Below are positions 43,355-52,913 of a DNA stretch of 64,000 bases, in pieces. The notes below the pieces were generated by a model that made no database searches, was not told where the DNA came from, and was given only the letters and a program-made list of their open reading frames with translations. Each line of letters opens with the position of its first letter. The stretch's first letter is position 1. The position numbers and the translations under genes were made by a program. Source of the stretch: an uncultured Lachnospiraceae bacterium (GTDB lineage Bacteria; Bacillota; Clostridia; Lachnospirales; Lachnospiraceae). The stretch lies in assembly GCA_910585965.1 (NCBI GenBank), contig CAJUHH010000002.1:124001-188000 (forward strand). The letters are read 5' to 3'.

Positions 43355-43480
43355 ATGAGGCCCGTTGAAAAACTAAGGTATATGCACCGGAAGAAAAGCG
43401 GCAAGCTTTCCAGTGAAAAAAAGAAAAAAGAGGGGGCTAAGAATGAGCGAAGCGGAAATACTGGCAAGAACATACCATGA
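43355..43480 (+). CDS. Possible 41-aa basic protein
   Basis: AAAGGAAG precedes ATG 43355. Very basic (KLSSEKKKKEGAKNERS). It overlaps the next gene by 38 bases, so it may simply set up translational coupling. Confidence 0.3.
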   Translation: MRPVEKLRYMHRKKSGKLSSEKKKKEGAKNERSGNTGKNIP

Positions 43481-43799
43481 CCGGCTTACGGTTTCCCGTT
43501 ATTATTCCTATAAGGATGAAACAACCGGGGAAACAAAGGAAGGGAAAAGGATGGTGTATGAATCCGCCCCCTGCGCCCTGAGCCAGTCAAAAAATGAAGC
43601 CCCTGACCGGGAAGGGGTGGTTTTCCGAAAGAATGCGGGATACGTGCTGTTTGCCATGCCGGATATAAGGCTGGAGGAAAATGACTGCGCGGAGGTCGTG
43701 ACACAGGCGGGGGAACACTTCCGGGGAAGGACGGGAAAAACTTTTGTTTATGCCGGTTCCCATGGGGAAACCAAAATGATAATAGAAGGAACAGCATAA
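43443..43799 (+). CDS. Head closure / minor head protein, 118 aa
   Basis: ATG 43443 follows GAGGGGG. HDRLTVSRYYSYKDETTGE, and ENDCAEVVTQAGEHFRGR look like SPP1 gp16-type head-closure proteins. Its stop overlaps the next ATG. Confidence 0.7.
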   Translation: MSEAEILARTYHDRLTVSRYYSYKDETTGETKEGKRMVYESAPCALSQSKNEAPDREGVVFRKNAGYVLFAMPDIRLEENDCAEVVTQAGEHFRGRTGKTFVYAGSHGETKMIIEGTA

Positions 43800-44185
43800 T
43801 GAAAAGCCTGGAAGATCTGGAAGCGGCTTTCAGCCATGGGCTTTCGGCATGGGAAAATGAAATCGTGGGCAGGCATGCAGGAAGGATGGGGCTGAAGGTT
43901 GTAAAGCTGGTAAAAAAAGGAACGCCAGTTGATACGGGGAATTTAAGAAGAAGGTGGCGCGCGCGTCTGGACAAAGAGGGAAAGGAATTCCTGATCTGGA
44001 TAGAAAACGATGCAGAATATGCGGGTCCTGTCAATAATGGATATAGGGTGGTGCGGGCAAAAAAAACCGTAGGGTTTGTAAACGGCAGGTACATGCTGGA
44101 AAAGGGGATCCAGGAGTATAAGGAGGGGCAGATGGGAAAGGATGTGGAGGAAATGTTTCAGGACCTGGGAAAGGCGCTGAAATGA
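43799..44185 (+). CDS. Tail completion protein (HK97 gp10-like)
   Basis: 128 residues. KKGTPVDTGNLRRRWRA is the family hallmark, with YAGPVNNGYRVV and MLEKGIQEYK. The stop overlaps the next start. Confidence 0.88.
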   Translation: MKSLEDLEAAFSHGLSAWENEIVGRHAGRMGLKVVKLVKKGTPVDTGNLRRRWRARLDKEGKEFLIWIENDAEYAGPVNNGYRVVRAKKTVGFVNGRYMLEKGIQEYKEGQMGKDVEEMFQDLGKALK

Positions 44186-44610
44186 CGGCGCTGGCAGACA
44201 TCCGGCTGGCGGTGGTCAGGGAGCTGAGGAACGGCACGGATATTGAAAATATTTATGGAGAGGAAATACACAGGAGGAATTACCCGATGCTGCAGGTTAA
44301 TATCGTGCCGGGCAGTTTTTCCACTGCGGCGGCTGGAAGCCATACAGAAAAGAGCTTTCTGGTGGACATACTTTTTATGGAAGAGGATTTTACTTCCTAT
44401 GAAAAAAACTACCGGATGCTGGAAACGCTGGACGGCATCCTGAGGCCCGTGCTGGCGGTCGGCGACCGCCGCCTTACTGTCCAGAATGCGTCCATGGAAA
44501 TCACGGACCAGGTAGCGCATTATAAGTTCCGGCTTGAATTTACGGATGCAGGAAACGGGAAAGACGGGATGCAGGTCCCGTTCATGAAAGAGCTTGGGAT
44601 CAGGCTATAG
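44182..44610 (+). CDS. Tail terminator-like protein (DUF6838 type)
   Basis: 142 residues. LADIRLAVVRELRNGTDIEN, and NYRMLETLDGILRPV with VGDRRLTVQNASMEI match the short terminator proteins just upstream of tail-sheath genes in PBSX-like phages. Confidence 0.75.
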   Translation: MTALADIRLAVVRELRNGTDIENIYGEEIHRRNYPMLQVNIVPGSFSTAAAGSHTEKSFLVDILFMEEDFTSYEKNYRMLETLDGILRPVLAVGDRRLTVQNASMEITDQVAHYKFRLEFTDAGNGKDGMQVPFMKELGIRL

Positions 44611-44621
44611 GAGGAAGCAGG

Positions 44622-45698
44622 ATGGGATTACCGGAAATATCAATCAAATTTATCCATAAGGCAAAGACCTTTATCAAGCGGAGCAGCAGGGGCATGGTGC
44701 TGCTTGTCCTGCATGATGATACAAAAGACCAGAAACTGGTGCCTTATGAAAAATGGGATGAAGTGGAGGAAGGCGACTGGTCGGGAAGAAATTACGATTA
44801 CCTCCGGATGGCTTTCCTTGGGGGGCCGAGGCTGGTGGTGGCAGTCAGGGCGGAAATGCAGGAAGGCATGGTGGACATAAAGAAAACGGTCGCCCTGTTT
44901 GAAACATTGAATTATGACTGGCTGGCATACCCGGAAAGTACTCCGGAAGCAGCAGGGGCTGTTGCGGATTACATAAAAAAGGCAAGGGCGGACAAAAAGA
45001 AAGTCAAGGCGGTGCTGCCTGACACTGCGGCAGACCATGAAGGGATTGTTAATTTTGCCATGACAGGCATTGCCGTGGTCTGGGAAGGCTCCAAGGAAAT
45101 CAAGGAGTATACAGCTGCTGAATATACGGCGAGGATTGCCGGCATACTGGCAGGGCTTTCCCTGTCTGTATCCAGTACCTACTACGTGCTGGATGAAATC
45201 GTGGACCTTGACCTGCCGCAGTCGCCGGACGGGGAAATTGACAGCGGGAAGCTGGTTATTATTTATGACGGCGAGAAATATAAAATAGGCCGGGGCGTCA
45301 CGAGCCTGGTGACAGTGACGGAAGAACAGCCGGAGGACTTTAAAAAGATCAAGATCGTGGAAGGGGCGGACCTTATCCTGACAGACATCAGGACGACATA
45401 TGAAGATGAGTTTGTAGGAAAGGTGCCGAATACATATGACAATAAACAGGTATTTGTCGGGGCGGTAAACGAGTACTTTGGGAACCTGGAGGGAACCGTG
45501 CTGAATGGCAGCCATGAAAATTATATCGAGGTGGATGCGGCGGCAAACGAGGCATACCTGAAGGAAAGGGATGAAGACACAGGCGCGATGACAATACAGG
45601 AGATACGCGAGGCCAATACGGGTTCCTTCCTTTTTGTATGCGGGAAGGTGGCGATGCTGGATGCCATGGAGGACTTGCAGCTGAATATCAATATGTAG
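44622..45698 (+). CDS. Contractile tail sheath protein (XkdK-like)
   Basis: 358 residues. MGLPEISIKFIHKAKTFIKR with RMAFLGGPRLVVAV and LSLSVSSTYYVLDEIVDLD are the hallmark of PBSX-type sheath. It proves a myovirus-type contractile tail. AGGAGG precedes the ATG. Confidence 0.92.
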   Translation: MGLPEISIKFIHKAKTFIKRSSRGMVLLVLHDDTKDQKLVPYEKWDEVEEGDWSGRNYDYLRMAFLGGPRLVVAVRAEMQEGMVDIKKTVALFETLNYDWLAYPESTPEAAGAVADYIKKARADKKKVKAVLPDTAADHEGIVNFAMTGIAVVWEGSKEIKEYTAAEYTARIAGILAGLSLSVSSTYYVLDEIVDLDLPQSPDGEIDSGKLVIIYDGEKYKIGRGVTSLVTVTEEQPEDFKKIKIVEGADLILTDIRTTYEDEFVGKVPNTYDNKQVFVGAVNEYFGNLEGTVLNGSHENYIEVDAAANEAYLKERDEDTGAMTIQEIREANTGSFLFVCGKVAMLDAMEDLQLNINM

Positions 45699-45714
45699 AC
45701 AGGAGTGGTGAAAA

Positions 45715-46155
45715 TTGAACGAGATTAAAGGAAACCGCCATCTGGCAGGAACATGGGCCGAAGTATGGGTGGAAGGGTTTAAAATTGCGGAGATAAACAA
45801 GATCAGCGCAAAGGTGACGGTGAACAGGGAAGAAGTGCAGACCGGCATGGATATCGATACCAAAATCACGGGGGCAAAAGGGGAAGGCACCCTTTCGCTG
45901 GTTAAGACATATTCAAGGTTTGACAGTTACCGCAGGAAAGCGATGCGCGGCGAGGATGTCAGGACGACGATTATTGCCAAGCTGAAGGACCCGGATGCTG
46001 CCGGCGGGCAGACGGAGCGGTACCAGATAGGGAACGTGGCATTCAGCGAATACGGGTTTGAATGGGAGAAAGGAAGCGTGGTCAAGCAGGATGTGCCGTT
46101 TGTGTTTACCCCGTCGAATATGATCCTTTTGGATGAAATTGAAGCAGAACAGTAA
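45715..46155 (+). CDS. Tail tube protein (XkdM-like)
   Basis: 146 residues, starting at TTG 45715 with AGGAG nine bases upstream, the only suitable start. GTWAEVWVEGFKIAEINK and TKITGAKGEGTLSLVK are XkdM signatures. It forms the inner tube within the sheath. Confidence 0.88.
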   Translation: MNEIKGNRHLAGTWAEVWVEGFKIAEINKISAKVTVNREEVQTGMDIDTKITGAKGEGTLSLVKTYSRFDSYRRKAMRGEDVRTTIIAKLKDPDAAGGQTERYQIGNVAFSEYGFEWEKGSVVKQDVPFVFTPSNMILLDEIEAEQ

Positions 46156-46172
46156 AAATGGAGGATGGAGAA

Positions 46173-46571
46173 ATGGATGATAAGAAAGAAAAATTTGTTA
46201 GTTTTGCGGAAAAGGCAAGAAAAAAACTGGAAGAAAGGAAAAAACAGCGGAAGGAAGGGCTGCATATCCCTGACCTGGAGGAAGAGATTACAATAACCGC
46301 CCTGACGGACCAGGAATTTGCTGATATCAGCGCTTTCTCCGAAGATGACAGTATTAATGATAAATACATGATATATATGTCGTCCCCGGAGCTGCAGGAA
46401 CTGGCAAAAGAATTAAAAGAGAGCGGGGATATAAAGAATTACTATGAAGTGGCGGATATTTTCAAGCGGGCAGACCGCAGGAAGATCGCGAAAAGGATAC
46501 TGGAAATATCAGGCATTTATGAGGAAAGCGACATAGAAGTGATCAAGGAAACGGAAGAAGTAAAAAATTAA
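46173..46571 (+). CDS. Tail assembly chaperone (XkdN-like), upstream frame
   Basis: 132 residues; ATG 46173 follows GGATGGAG, a better start than ATG 46158. LEEEITITALTDQEFADI and VADIFKRADRRKIAKRILE are XkdN type. The gene ends at TAA 46569-46571 just after the slippery A-AAA-AAT at 46562-46568; the -1 frame is open beyond it for 70 codons. Confidence 0.87.
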   Translation: MDDKKEKFVSFAEKARKKLEERKKQRKEGLHIPDLEEEITITALTDQEFADISAFSEDDSINDKYMIYMSSPELQELAKELKESGDIKNYYEVADIFKRADRRKIAKRILEISGIYEESDIEVIKETEEVKN

Positions 46572-46780
46572 TCAGGCAGTCGCCGGTCGGGTACCTGCTG
46601 GGGTATTACCTTGACAGGGGATACCGCCCGGAGGAGATTCTGTCGCTGGACAGGGATGAAAGGATCACTTATCTGGCGATTGCCGAATTAAATGAGCAGA
46701 AGCGGATAAAGGACATGGAGGGGGCATTTGAAAATGCCCTGCTCCGTGTCCTTCTTAAATGGATGGGAATGGAGAAGTAA
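46562..46780 (+). CDS. Frameshift extension of the tail chaperone (-1 frame)
   Basis: After the heptamer A-AAA-AAT (46562-46568) the -1 frame reads LIRQSPVGYLLGYYLDRGYR on to LLKWMGMEK and stops at 46778-46780. It has no start codon or ribosome site of its own, so it is made only by slipping. The extended product is the counterpart of the lambda gpGT protein, which loads on the tape measure. Confidence 0.8.
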   Translation, partial: KKLIRQSPVGYLLGYYLDRGYRPEEILSLDRDERITYLAIAELNEQKRIKDMEGAFENALLRVLLKWMGMEK

Positions 46781-46785
46781 ATTTT

Positions 46786-48924
46786 ATGGCGGAAGTCTTT
46801 GGGGCGGTCCTTTCCCTGAAGGACAATGTATCCGGAGTATTGCGGCAGGCAAAGGAATCCTCCAGAGGCTTCCGGGGGGAAGTAGAAAAAGCGCGGCGGG
46901 AACTGGGGGGCTTGGAGAAACAGAAAATCAGGGAAAAGGAAATACGCATAAAAAACACTGCTGCATATAAAGCGATTGAAGAAGTAAAAGAGAAGCTGAA
47001 GCCGATTGGCAGAAAGGCCGTGGAAATCACAGCTAAGACAGAACATGCCCAAGACAGAATCAAAAAAGTAACCGGGGCATTGGGGAAGGTAAAGGACAAG
47101 ACGGTCCATATCGCGGTCAAAGGCGCTTCCGCTGCCGGCAAGGCTCTTGGAAAAGCGGCGCTGGCAGGGACGGCGGCTGCATTTGCGGCAGTGGCGGCTG
47201 CAGGAACGTCTGCGGTATCCAATGCCGTGGCGTTCGAATCCCAGATGCAGAATGTCGGAACCCTTCTGGACGGGGATGTGAAAGGGAAGCTCCAAAGCAT
47301 GGGGGCAGACCTGAAAAAGGTTTCGATAGAGACAGGGGTTGCCACCAGCGACCTGACGGACGGGCTGTACCAGGTTGTATCCGCATTCGGGGAATCGGCG
47401 GAATCCGTGAAACAGCTGGAAATCGCGGCAAAGGCGGCAAAAGCCGGGAATGCCACTACAACGGACTCCGTCAATCTTTTGTCAGCGGTGACGAAAGGGT
47501 ACGGCGATACATCCGCAGAGGCAATGCAGAAGGCAGCCGACCTGGCGTTTGCAACGGTGAAGCTTGGGCAGACGTCTTTCCCGGAACTGGCTTCCAGCAT
47601 CGGCCAGGTAGTTCCCCTGGCATCCACGCTTAAAGTTTCGGAAGAAGAACTGTTCGGGGCAATGGCTACGCTGACAGGCGTTACCGGAGGCACGGCGGAG
47701 GTTACTACGCAGCTGAAGGCAACTATGCAGTCGTTTTTGTCGCCGGGGACGGAAATGAGCAAAGCCCTGAAAAAAATGGGATATGAATCAGGGGCGGCCG
47801 CCTTGGAGTCGGAAGGGCTGGGGAGCATCCTGTCAAAGCTGAAGGAAGAGGTCAACGGGGATGAAGTGGCTTTTGCCAACTTGTTTTCCTCTGTGGAGGC
47901 CAAAAACGCAGTGCTGGCGCTGACCGGCGCACAGGCAGAAAATTTTTCGGAAAAAACTGCGGCCATGGCGGAAGCTTCAGGGATTGCACAAAAGGCATTT
48001 GAAACCCAGACGGATTCTGTGCAGGCCATGGCCGGCCGGATAAAAAATGCCGGGTCAGTGATGCTGACAAGCATAGGGGAGAAAACGCTTCCGTATATAG
48101 TAAAGGCATTGGACAAGCTGGTGGAGCATCTGCCGGAAATGGAAGCTGCCTTCAGCGCGGCAGCAGAGAAAGTAGGGCCGCTGGTTGGGCAGATAGGAGA
48201 AAATGCCTCTGAGCTGTGGCAGCGTTGGCAGCCGGTATTGCAGAACCTGCAGCCCATATTCATTGGGATTGGCAGTATGGCCAGCGAAATTTTTCCGGCT
48301 GTATCGGGAATTATTTCAGAAGCAGGGGGAAAAATCCAGAAAGTATTAGGCTTGGTAAGCAGCAAGGCAGGGTTCTTACAGCAGGTATTTGAAACAGCGG
48401 GGCCAGCGCTTTCTTCCGTGCTGTCAACAGCATGGTCAGTAGCCGGGCCGATCCTTGATCTGGCAATAGAAGGAATCGGATTGTTTGCGTCAGCCGTTGA
48501 ATGGGCATTCCCGTATATCCAGAGCATATTTGAAACGGTGTGGTCGGTGATAGAGCCGATTGTAATCGGCATTGGAAAAGGAATCAGCCTGCTGGCAGAG
48601 GGAGCCGGGAAAGTCAAGGACTTTTTGTTTGGCGGCGGGGACAGCAGCGCGGCATCCGGGAATGTAGGCCATAATGCAACAGGGACCTCATACTGGCGCG
48701 GCGGCTATTCGGTGGTCGGCGAAAACGGCCCCGAGATCGTGGATCTCCCGGGAGGGAGCAGGGTGTACTCCAATTCTTCATCAGGAAGACTGCTGGCTGG
48801 CGCTGGAGGGCATGGAGGCATAAACATCCATATTGACAGGATGGAAGTGCGCAGCGAGTCGGACATCGATGCAGTGGCACAAAAGCTGGCAGAAAAGATC
48901 GACGAGGCAAGAAAGAATATGTAA
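46786..48924 (+). CDS. Tail tape measure protein
   Basis: 712 residues from ATG 46786 (GGAGAAG upstream). TP901-type core: FESQMQNVGTLLDGD, GVATSDLTDGLYQVVSAFGE, TDSVNLLSAVTKGYG. The N terminus is a coiled coil, the middle is Ala-rich, and WSVAGPILDLAIEGIGLFAS and WSVIEPIVIGIGKGISLL form C-terminal hydrophobic helices. A Gly-rich SYWRGGYSVVGENGPEIVDL end closes. It sets tail length. Confidence 0.9.
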   Translation: MAEVFGAVLSLKDNVSGVLRQAKESSRGFRGEVEKARRELGGLEKQKIREKEIRIKNTAAYKAIEEVKEKLKPIGRKAVEITAKTEHAQDRIKKVTGALGKVKDKTVHIAVKGASAAGKALGKAALAGTAAAFAAVAAAGTSAVSNAVAFESQMQNVGTLLDGDVKGKLQSMGADLKKVSIETGVATSDLTDGLYQVVSAFGESAESVKQLEIAAKAAKAGNATTTDSVNLLSAVTKGYGDTSAEAMQKAADLAFATVKLGQTSFPELASSIGQVVPLASTLKVSEEELFGAMATLTGVTGGTAEVTTQLKATMQSFLSPGTEMSKALKKMGYESGAAALESEGLGSILSKLKEEVNGDEVAFANLFSSVEAKNAVLALTGAQAENFSEKTAAMAEASGIAQKAFETQTDSVQAMAGRIKNAGSVMLTSIGEKTLPYIVKALDKLVEHLPEMEAAFSAAAEKVGPLVGQIGENASELWQRWQPVLQNLQPIFIGIGSMASEIFPAVSGIISEAGGKIQKVLGLVSSKAGFLQQVFETAGPALSSVLSTAWSVAGPILDLAIEGIGLFASAVEWAFPYIQSIFETVWSVIEPIVIGIGKGISLLAEGAGKVKDFLFGGGDSSAASGNVGHNATGTSYWRGGYSVVGENGPEIVDLPGGSRVYSNSSSGRLLAGAGGHGGINIHIDRMEVRSESDIDAVAQKLAEKIDEARKNM

Positions 48925-48937
48925 GGAAGACGGGAAG

Positions 48938-49582
48938 ATGGCAAACACAAGGGTAATAAGGTTCGAAGGGAACGGGGGAGGCTTTGAAATCCCGGTGAAC
49001 CCAAAGGAACTGTCTGTCACGCAGGGCAGCGGGAATAAAACAATAAACCTTTTAAATGTTGGCGAGGTGGCGGTTGCTGGAAACAGGGGGCCGATTAAAA
49101 TGGTGGTAAACACCTTCCTGCCGGCTCCCAATTCCCCTTTTTATAAAGGTAGAAACCCGGAAGAGATTGTGGTGAAGATGAAGCAGTGGAAAAACGGCAG
49201 GCAGCCATTGCGGATCATTGTGTCAGGCACGGACATCAATACCATGTTCCTTGTAGAAAATATGGAGGAGCAGTATCGGGAGGGGCAGCTTGACATATAT
49301 ATCAGCTGGAGTTTTACGGAATATAGGGTGCTGAACGTGCCAGCCAGCGCGACCACTGCATTTTCAGGAAATGTGGGCGGCGATGAACTGAAGGAAAGGG
49401 GCGGGGGCGTAAAAATACCGAAAAAGGTGACAGTAAAGACAGGCGACAGCCTGTGGGGGCTGGCAGCCAGGTACTATGGCGATGGCAGGATGTGGAAGAA
49501 GATCGCGGATGCAAACGGAATTGCCAATCCGGACAGGCTGGAAACAGGGATGGTTTTGGAGATGCCTAAAATATGGAAATAA
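48938..49582 (+). CDS. LysM baseplate protein (XkdP-like)
   Basis: 214 residues from ATG 48938. FEGNGGGFEIPVNPKELSVT opens the XkdP domain, and the C-terminal VKTGDSLWGLAARYYGDGRM and ANGIANPDRLETGMVLEMP is a LysM repeat. It overlaps the next gene by 10 bases. Confidence 0.88.
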   Translation: MANTRVIRFEGNGGGFEIPVNPKELSVTQGSGNKTINLLNVGEVAVAGNRGPIKMVVNTFLPAPNSPFYKGRNPEEIVVKMKQWKNGRQPLRIIVSGTDINTMFLVENMEEQYREGQLDIYISWSFTEYRVLNVPASATTAFSGNVGGDELKERGGGVKIPKKVTVKTGDSLWGLAARYYGDGRMWKKIADANGIANPDRLETGMVLEMPKIWK

Positions 49583-50481
49583 CAGTAAACGGAAAGAATA
49601 TATCGGCATGGGTGGAGAAGGTTACTTGGTCGGGGGACTGCAGCCAGATAGCACGCAAACTTTCTTTTACCTATGCATTTACAAGGGAGGACAGCAACAT
49701 CCCCTTGATTATCGTGGAGAACGGGGCAAATATTGCCGCCTATGACGGCGGGCTTATTTTTCTGGGTGTCGTGGTAAGCACCAGCAGACAGGAAGCGGGC
49801 GTGACGGTTTCTGTAAACGCGGTGGATCTGGCATGGTATATGGGAAAGGTGAAAACGTACGGGGTATACCAGGGAACGCCGGCAGAAATTGCCTCTGCAG
49901 TCTGCGGCGAGTACGGGATCGCTGTGGGAGGGCTTCTGGAAAAGGGGGCGGCTACGGAGATCATCAGCACAGGAGATAAAACGATTTACCAGATAATAAA
50001 AGATGCATATGGGGAAGCGGATTATTACCTGCAGATGGAAGGGGATTCCCTGCATATAAAAGAACCAGGGATGGAAGTAGCGGCGCATCTGTCAGGCAAT
50101 ACGGATGTCACAGATGCATCCTATACAAGCAGCATCGAAGCTATGGTAAACCGCGTGGTAATACTTGACGGCAGCTCCGCCTATGCCGGCGAAGTGTCAA
50201 AAGAGGAGCAGATATCCTTATACGGCCTTATGCAGGAAACTTATAAACAGGAACAGGGGAAGGAAGCAGCCGCCGAAGCATCCAGGCTTTTAAAAGGCGT
50301 GGAAGAGACAGGGAACATATCAGCTGTGGGAAACATTTTATGCACAGCCGGGAAGGCGGTTTATATTACAGATGTCAGTACCAATATTACCGGGTGCTTC
50401 AAAATCATATCGGACACCCATAATTTTGAAGGAACGCTGCACCAGATGACATTGACGCTGGAATTTAAGGAGGTAGTTTGA
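49573..50481 (+). CDS. Baseplate hub protein (XkdQ/gpD-like)
   Basis: 302 residues. KNISAWVEKVTWSGDCSQIA, LDLAWY-type region and KTIYQIIKDAYGEADYYLQM are of the XkdQ/YqbQ type. Its stop overlaps the following ATG. Confidence 0.87.
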   Translation: MEITVNGKNISAWVEKVTWSGDCSQIARKLSFTYAFTREDSNIPLIIVENGANIAAYDGGLIFLGVVVSTSRQEAGVTVSVNAVDLAWYMGKVKTYGVYQGTPAEIASAVCGEYGIAVGGLLEKGAATEIISTGDKTIYQIIKDAYGEADYYLQMEGDSLHIKEPGMEVAAHLSGNTDVTDASYTSSIEAMVNRVVILDGSSAYAGEVSKEEQISLYGLMQETYKQEQGKEAAAEASRLLKGVEETGNISAVGNILCTAGKAVYITDVSTNITGCFKIISDTHNFEGTLHQMTLTLEFKEVV

Positions 50482-50819
50482 TGGAAACACCATACAGCCG
50501 ACTGGTGAATGCCATGAGGGAAGAAGGGGAATACAATAATTCTTTTGAAATGGCGGTGTGCGTTGTGGCATCGATTGATCCCTTGGCCATCAGTTATAAT
50601 AATGTTCTTATTGACCATAACATCTACTGCAATGAGGGATGGATTTATCCGGAGGATCCGCTGGAGGAAATACTGGAAGGGGAGGAATATGTTTCTGGAA
50701 GCTTAAAATCCTATTTAAACGAGCTTAACAGGAAGTTAAAGATACAAGCCGGGGATACGGTCATGGTTCAGAGGGTAGGGAACAGCTTCCTGGTATTGGG
50801 GAAGGCGGTGATGATGTAA
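50481..50819 (+). CDS. Baseplate protein XkdR-like (DUF2577)
   Basis: 112 residues from ATG 50481 with AAGGAGG upstream. SRLVNAMREEGEYN and KIQAGDTVMVQRVGNSFLVLGKA match DUF2577. Confidence 0.82.
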   Translation: METPYSRLVNAMREEGEYNNSFEMAVCVVASIDPLAISYNNVLIDHNIYCNEGWIYPEDPLEEILEGEEYVSGSLKSYLNELNRKLKIQAGDTVMVQRVGNSFLVLGKAVMM

Positions 50820-51256
50820 TGGGACTATTTCCGTTTATGGCAGCACAGGCTGTTGCTGGAGGCACCGGTGAACTGCCGGAATATAAAGAACTGGCCTATG
50901 ACTACGATAACAACTGCCTGAAAAAGAAAGCAGGAAGATATTATCTTGTGGAGAAGAACGAAGCGCTTAAGATATGGATCTATAAGGCGCTGAAGACGAA
51001 ACGCTTTGTTTACCAGGCTTATTCCCATAAATACGGAACAGAAGTGGATGCTGTATTAGGCTTGTCCGAGGACAGGGGGATCATAGAAAGCGAAATCCGG
51101 CGCCACATAACAGAAACAGTCATGGTAAATCCTTATATACAGGAGCTGGCCGGTTTTTCCTATGACTGGAAGGGAAAATCATGCTGCCTCGTTACTTTTG
51201 AAGTGGCGACAGTATATGACCGATTTACATGGAGCAGTGAGGTATATGTGACATGA
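50819..51256 (+). CDS. Baseplate wedge protein XkdS-like (DUF2634, gp25-like)
   Basis: 145 residues. ALKIWIYKALKTKRFVYQAY and GTEVDAVLGL are the family markers. The start overlaps the previous stop. Confidence 0.86.
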   Translation: MGLFPFMAAQAVAGGTGELPEYKELAYDYDNNCLKKKAGRYYLVEKNEALKIWIYKALKTKRFVYQAYSHKYGTEVDAVLGLSEDRGIIESEIRRHITETVMVNPYIQELAGFSYDWKGKSCCLVTFEVATVYDRFTWSSEVYVT

Positions 51257-52317
51257 GCAATACATTTGAAGAAATCTGCAAAAGGATGAAAGACAGGATG
51301 CTTTGCGGGGCGAGCCGCATGGAGGGGAGCTGGACGGCGGACAATCTGCAGGCCGTAGCGAATGAACTGGCAAGGATTTATTCAGAGGATATTGAGACGA
51401 TACTGGACAAGGCTTTTGTGGCGACATCCTATGGCGAATGGGCCGACCTGGCATGCGGGGATTGCGGTGTTGCAAGGAACCAGGCGACAAGCGCAGTCGC
51501 GTATCTGGAGGTAAACGGACAGATGGGGCGGTATGAGCCGATGGAAGTGGCGGCAGATGATATTATATTTGTGACAGAGGCCTTCTATATACCAGACACC
51601 GGGATAGCAGTGGTTAAGGCTGTCTGCAAAGAAGCGGGAAGCCGCGGGAATGTGCTGGCAGGGTGCATCAGCAAGGTGCTGGGGAACAGGACAAGGATAA
51701 GGCAGATCACTAACCCGGAGGATGCGGAAGGCGGTTTTGATGTAGAAACAGACGAGAGGCTGATAGCCCGCACATTGGAAAAAATACGCATGCCGCCGAC
51801 CAGCGGGAATATAGCCCATTATCGGCAGTGGGCGTTGGAGGTGACAGGTGTTGAAAAAGTGAAAGTATTCGATTTGGCCAGAGGGAAGGGGACGGTGGAC
51901 GTGGTTATTATCGGGGACGGAAATACGGAGCCGCCGGATATACTGGTGCAAAGGGTGGCGGAACATATAGAAGAGAGCCGCACGATCGGCGCGGATGTGC
52001 TTGTAGCAGGCGCGGAGCCAGTAGGGGTGAGCGTGGATGCAGTGGTTCTTGCCGTATCAGGCAGCAGTGCGGAACATATTATCCGGCAGATGCAGGAACA
52101 GATGGAAAATTATTTTAAGGCATTCAGCTTTGATAATTATAGGGGGTATGAAGGCAATATTATTTCTTATTTGAAAATTGCCGATCTGCTGTTCAACTGC
52201 GAAGGGACTAAGGATATTGTCAGCTACCGCATAAACGGGAAGGAAAAAAGCGTAAAGCTTACGAAGCGGCAGTTCCCGGTGCTGGGCATGGTAGCGGTCA
52301 CATTAGGAGGGGCATGA
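51253..52317 (+). CDS. Baseplate J-like protein (XkdT-like)
   Basis: 354 residues. CGASRMEGSWTADNLQAVAN, PPTSGNIAHYRQWALEVTGV and KVKVFDLARGKGTVDVVIIG are clear XkdT/gpJ patterns, with AEHIIRQMQEQMENYFKA at the C-terminal end. Confidence 0.92.
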   Translation: MSNTFEEICKRMKDRMLCGASRMEGSWTADNLQAVANELARIYSEDIETILDKAFVATSYGEWADLACGDCGVARNQATSAVAYLEVNGQMGRYEPMEVAADDIIFVTEAFYIPDTGIAVVKAVCKEAGSRGNVLAGCISKVLGNRTRIRQITNPEDAEGGFDVETDERLIARTLEKIRMPPTSGNIAHYRQWALEVTGVEKVKVFDLARGKGTVDVVIIGDGNTEPPDILVQRVAEHIEESRTIGADVLVAGAEPVGVSVDAVVLAVSGSSAEHIIRQMQEQMENYFKAFSFDNYRGYEGNIISYLKIADLLFNCEGTKDIVSYRINGKEKSVKLTKRQFPVLGMVAVTLGGA

Positions 52318-52913
52318 TGCTGAAGGACACAGTACCGGGATTTGTATCCTGTATGAATGAAATTGCGGAGCTGTTTCATGCGGAGCAGCCGGAACTCGAC
52401 CAGATGAAAAGAAGGCTGGAGGAAATTGTAAAGCAGTTTTATGTTAAAACGGCAACCTTTTCATTGGAGCGGTGGGAGCGTGATTTTGGCGTTACACCGG
52501 ATCCTTCCATGGATATAGGGCAAAGACGGGCAAGGGTTCTTGCAAAAAAGAATACAATAACACCGGCAACAGTAAAGATGCTGGAAAATCTGGTACTGCA
52601 GACTTTGGATGCGGACAGGGTATTTATTAAAGAATATCCATCGGATTACAGTTTCGTTATATATGTAGAAAAGGAATACCTGGTGGAGCTGGGGATTGCA
52701 GCAGAGGCAGTTTACTATGCCAGGCCGGCGCATCTTGACTACAGGTTTATCCAGGTCCTTATACGTAGGGCGGAAATGACGGAACATGTGGGGGTATATG
52801 GCATGTACCTTCCTGTGGAGGATGGAGAGACCGATATAGATGGGCTTTACAAGAAAGAGTATATAGGAACGGCCGGAATAAAGCTGGAAATAAGGGAAGG
52901 GATGGTGCAATGA
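52314..52913 (+). CDS. Tail protein XkdU/YmfQ-like (DUF2313)
   Basis: 199 residues. ATFSLERWERDFGVTPDPSM and RRARVLAKKNTITPATVKML are family signatures. Stop and start overlap with neighbours. Joins baseplate to fibre. Confidence 0.88.
   Translation: MMLKDTVPGFVSCMNEIAELFHAEQPELDQMKRRLEEIVKQFYVKTATFSLERWERDFGVTPDPSMDIGQRRARVLAKKNTITPATVKMLENLVLQTLDADRVFIKEYPSDYSFVIYVEKEYLVELGIAAEAVYYARPAHLDYRFIQVLIRRAEMTEHVGVYGMYLPVEDGETDIDGLYKKEYIGTAGIKLEIREGMVQ

Noticed and set aside
46755..48617. 620-codon open frame on the minus strand opposite the tape measure gene
   Set aside because: It mirrors a real gene, has low-complexity Ser/Ala/Pro content and no ribosome site; typical antisense shadow of a GC-rich Ala-rich gene. 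The same holds for long minus frames at 1102, 10045, 12733, 26466, 37875 and 44640.
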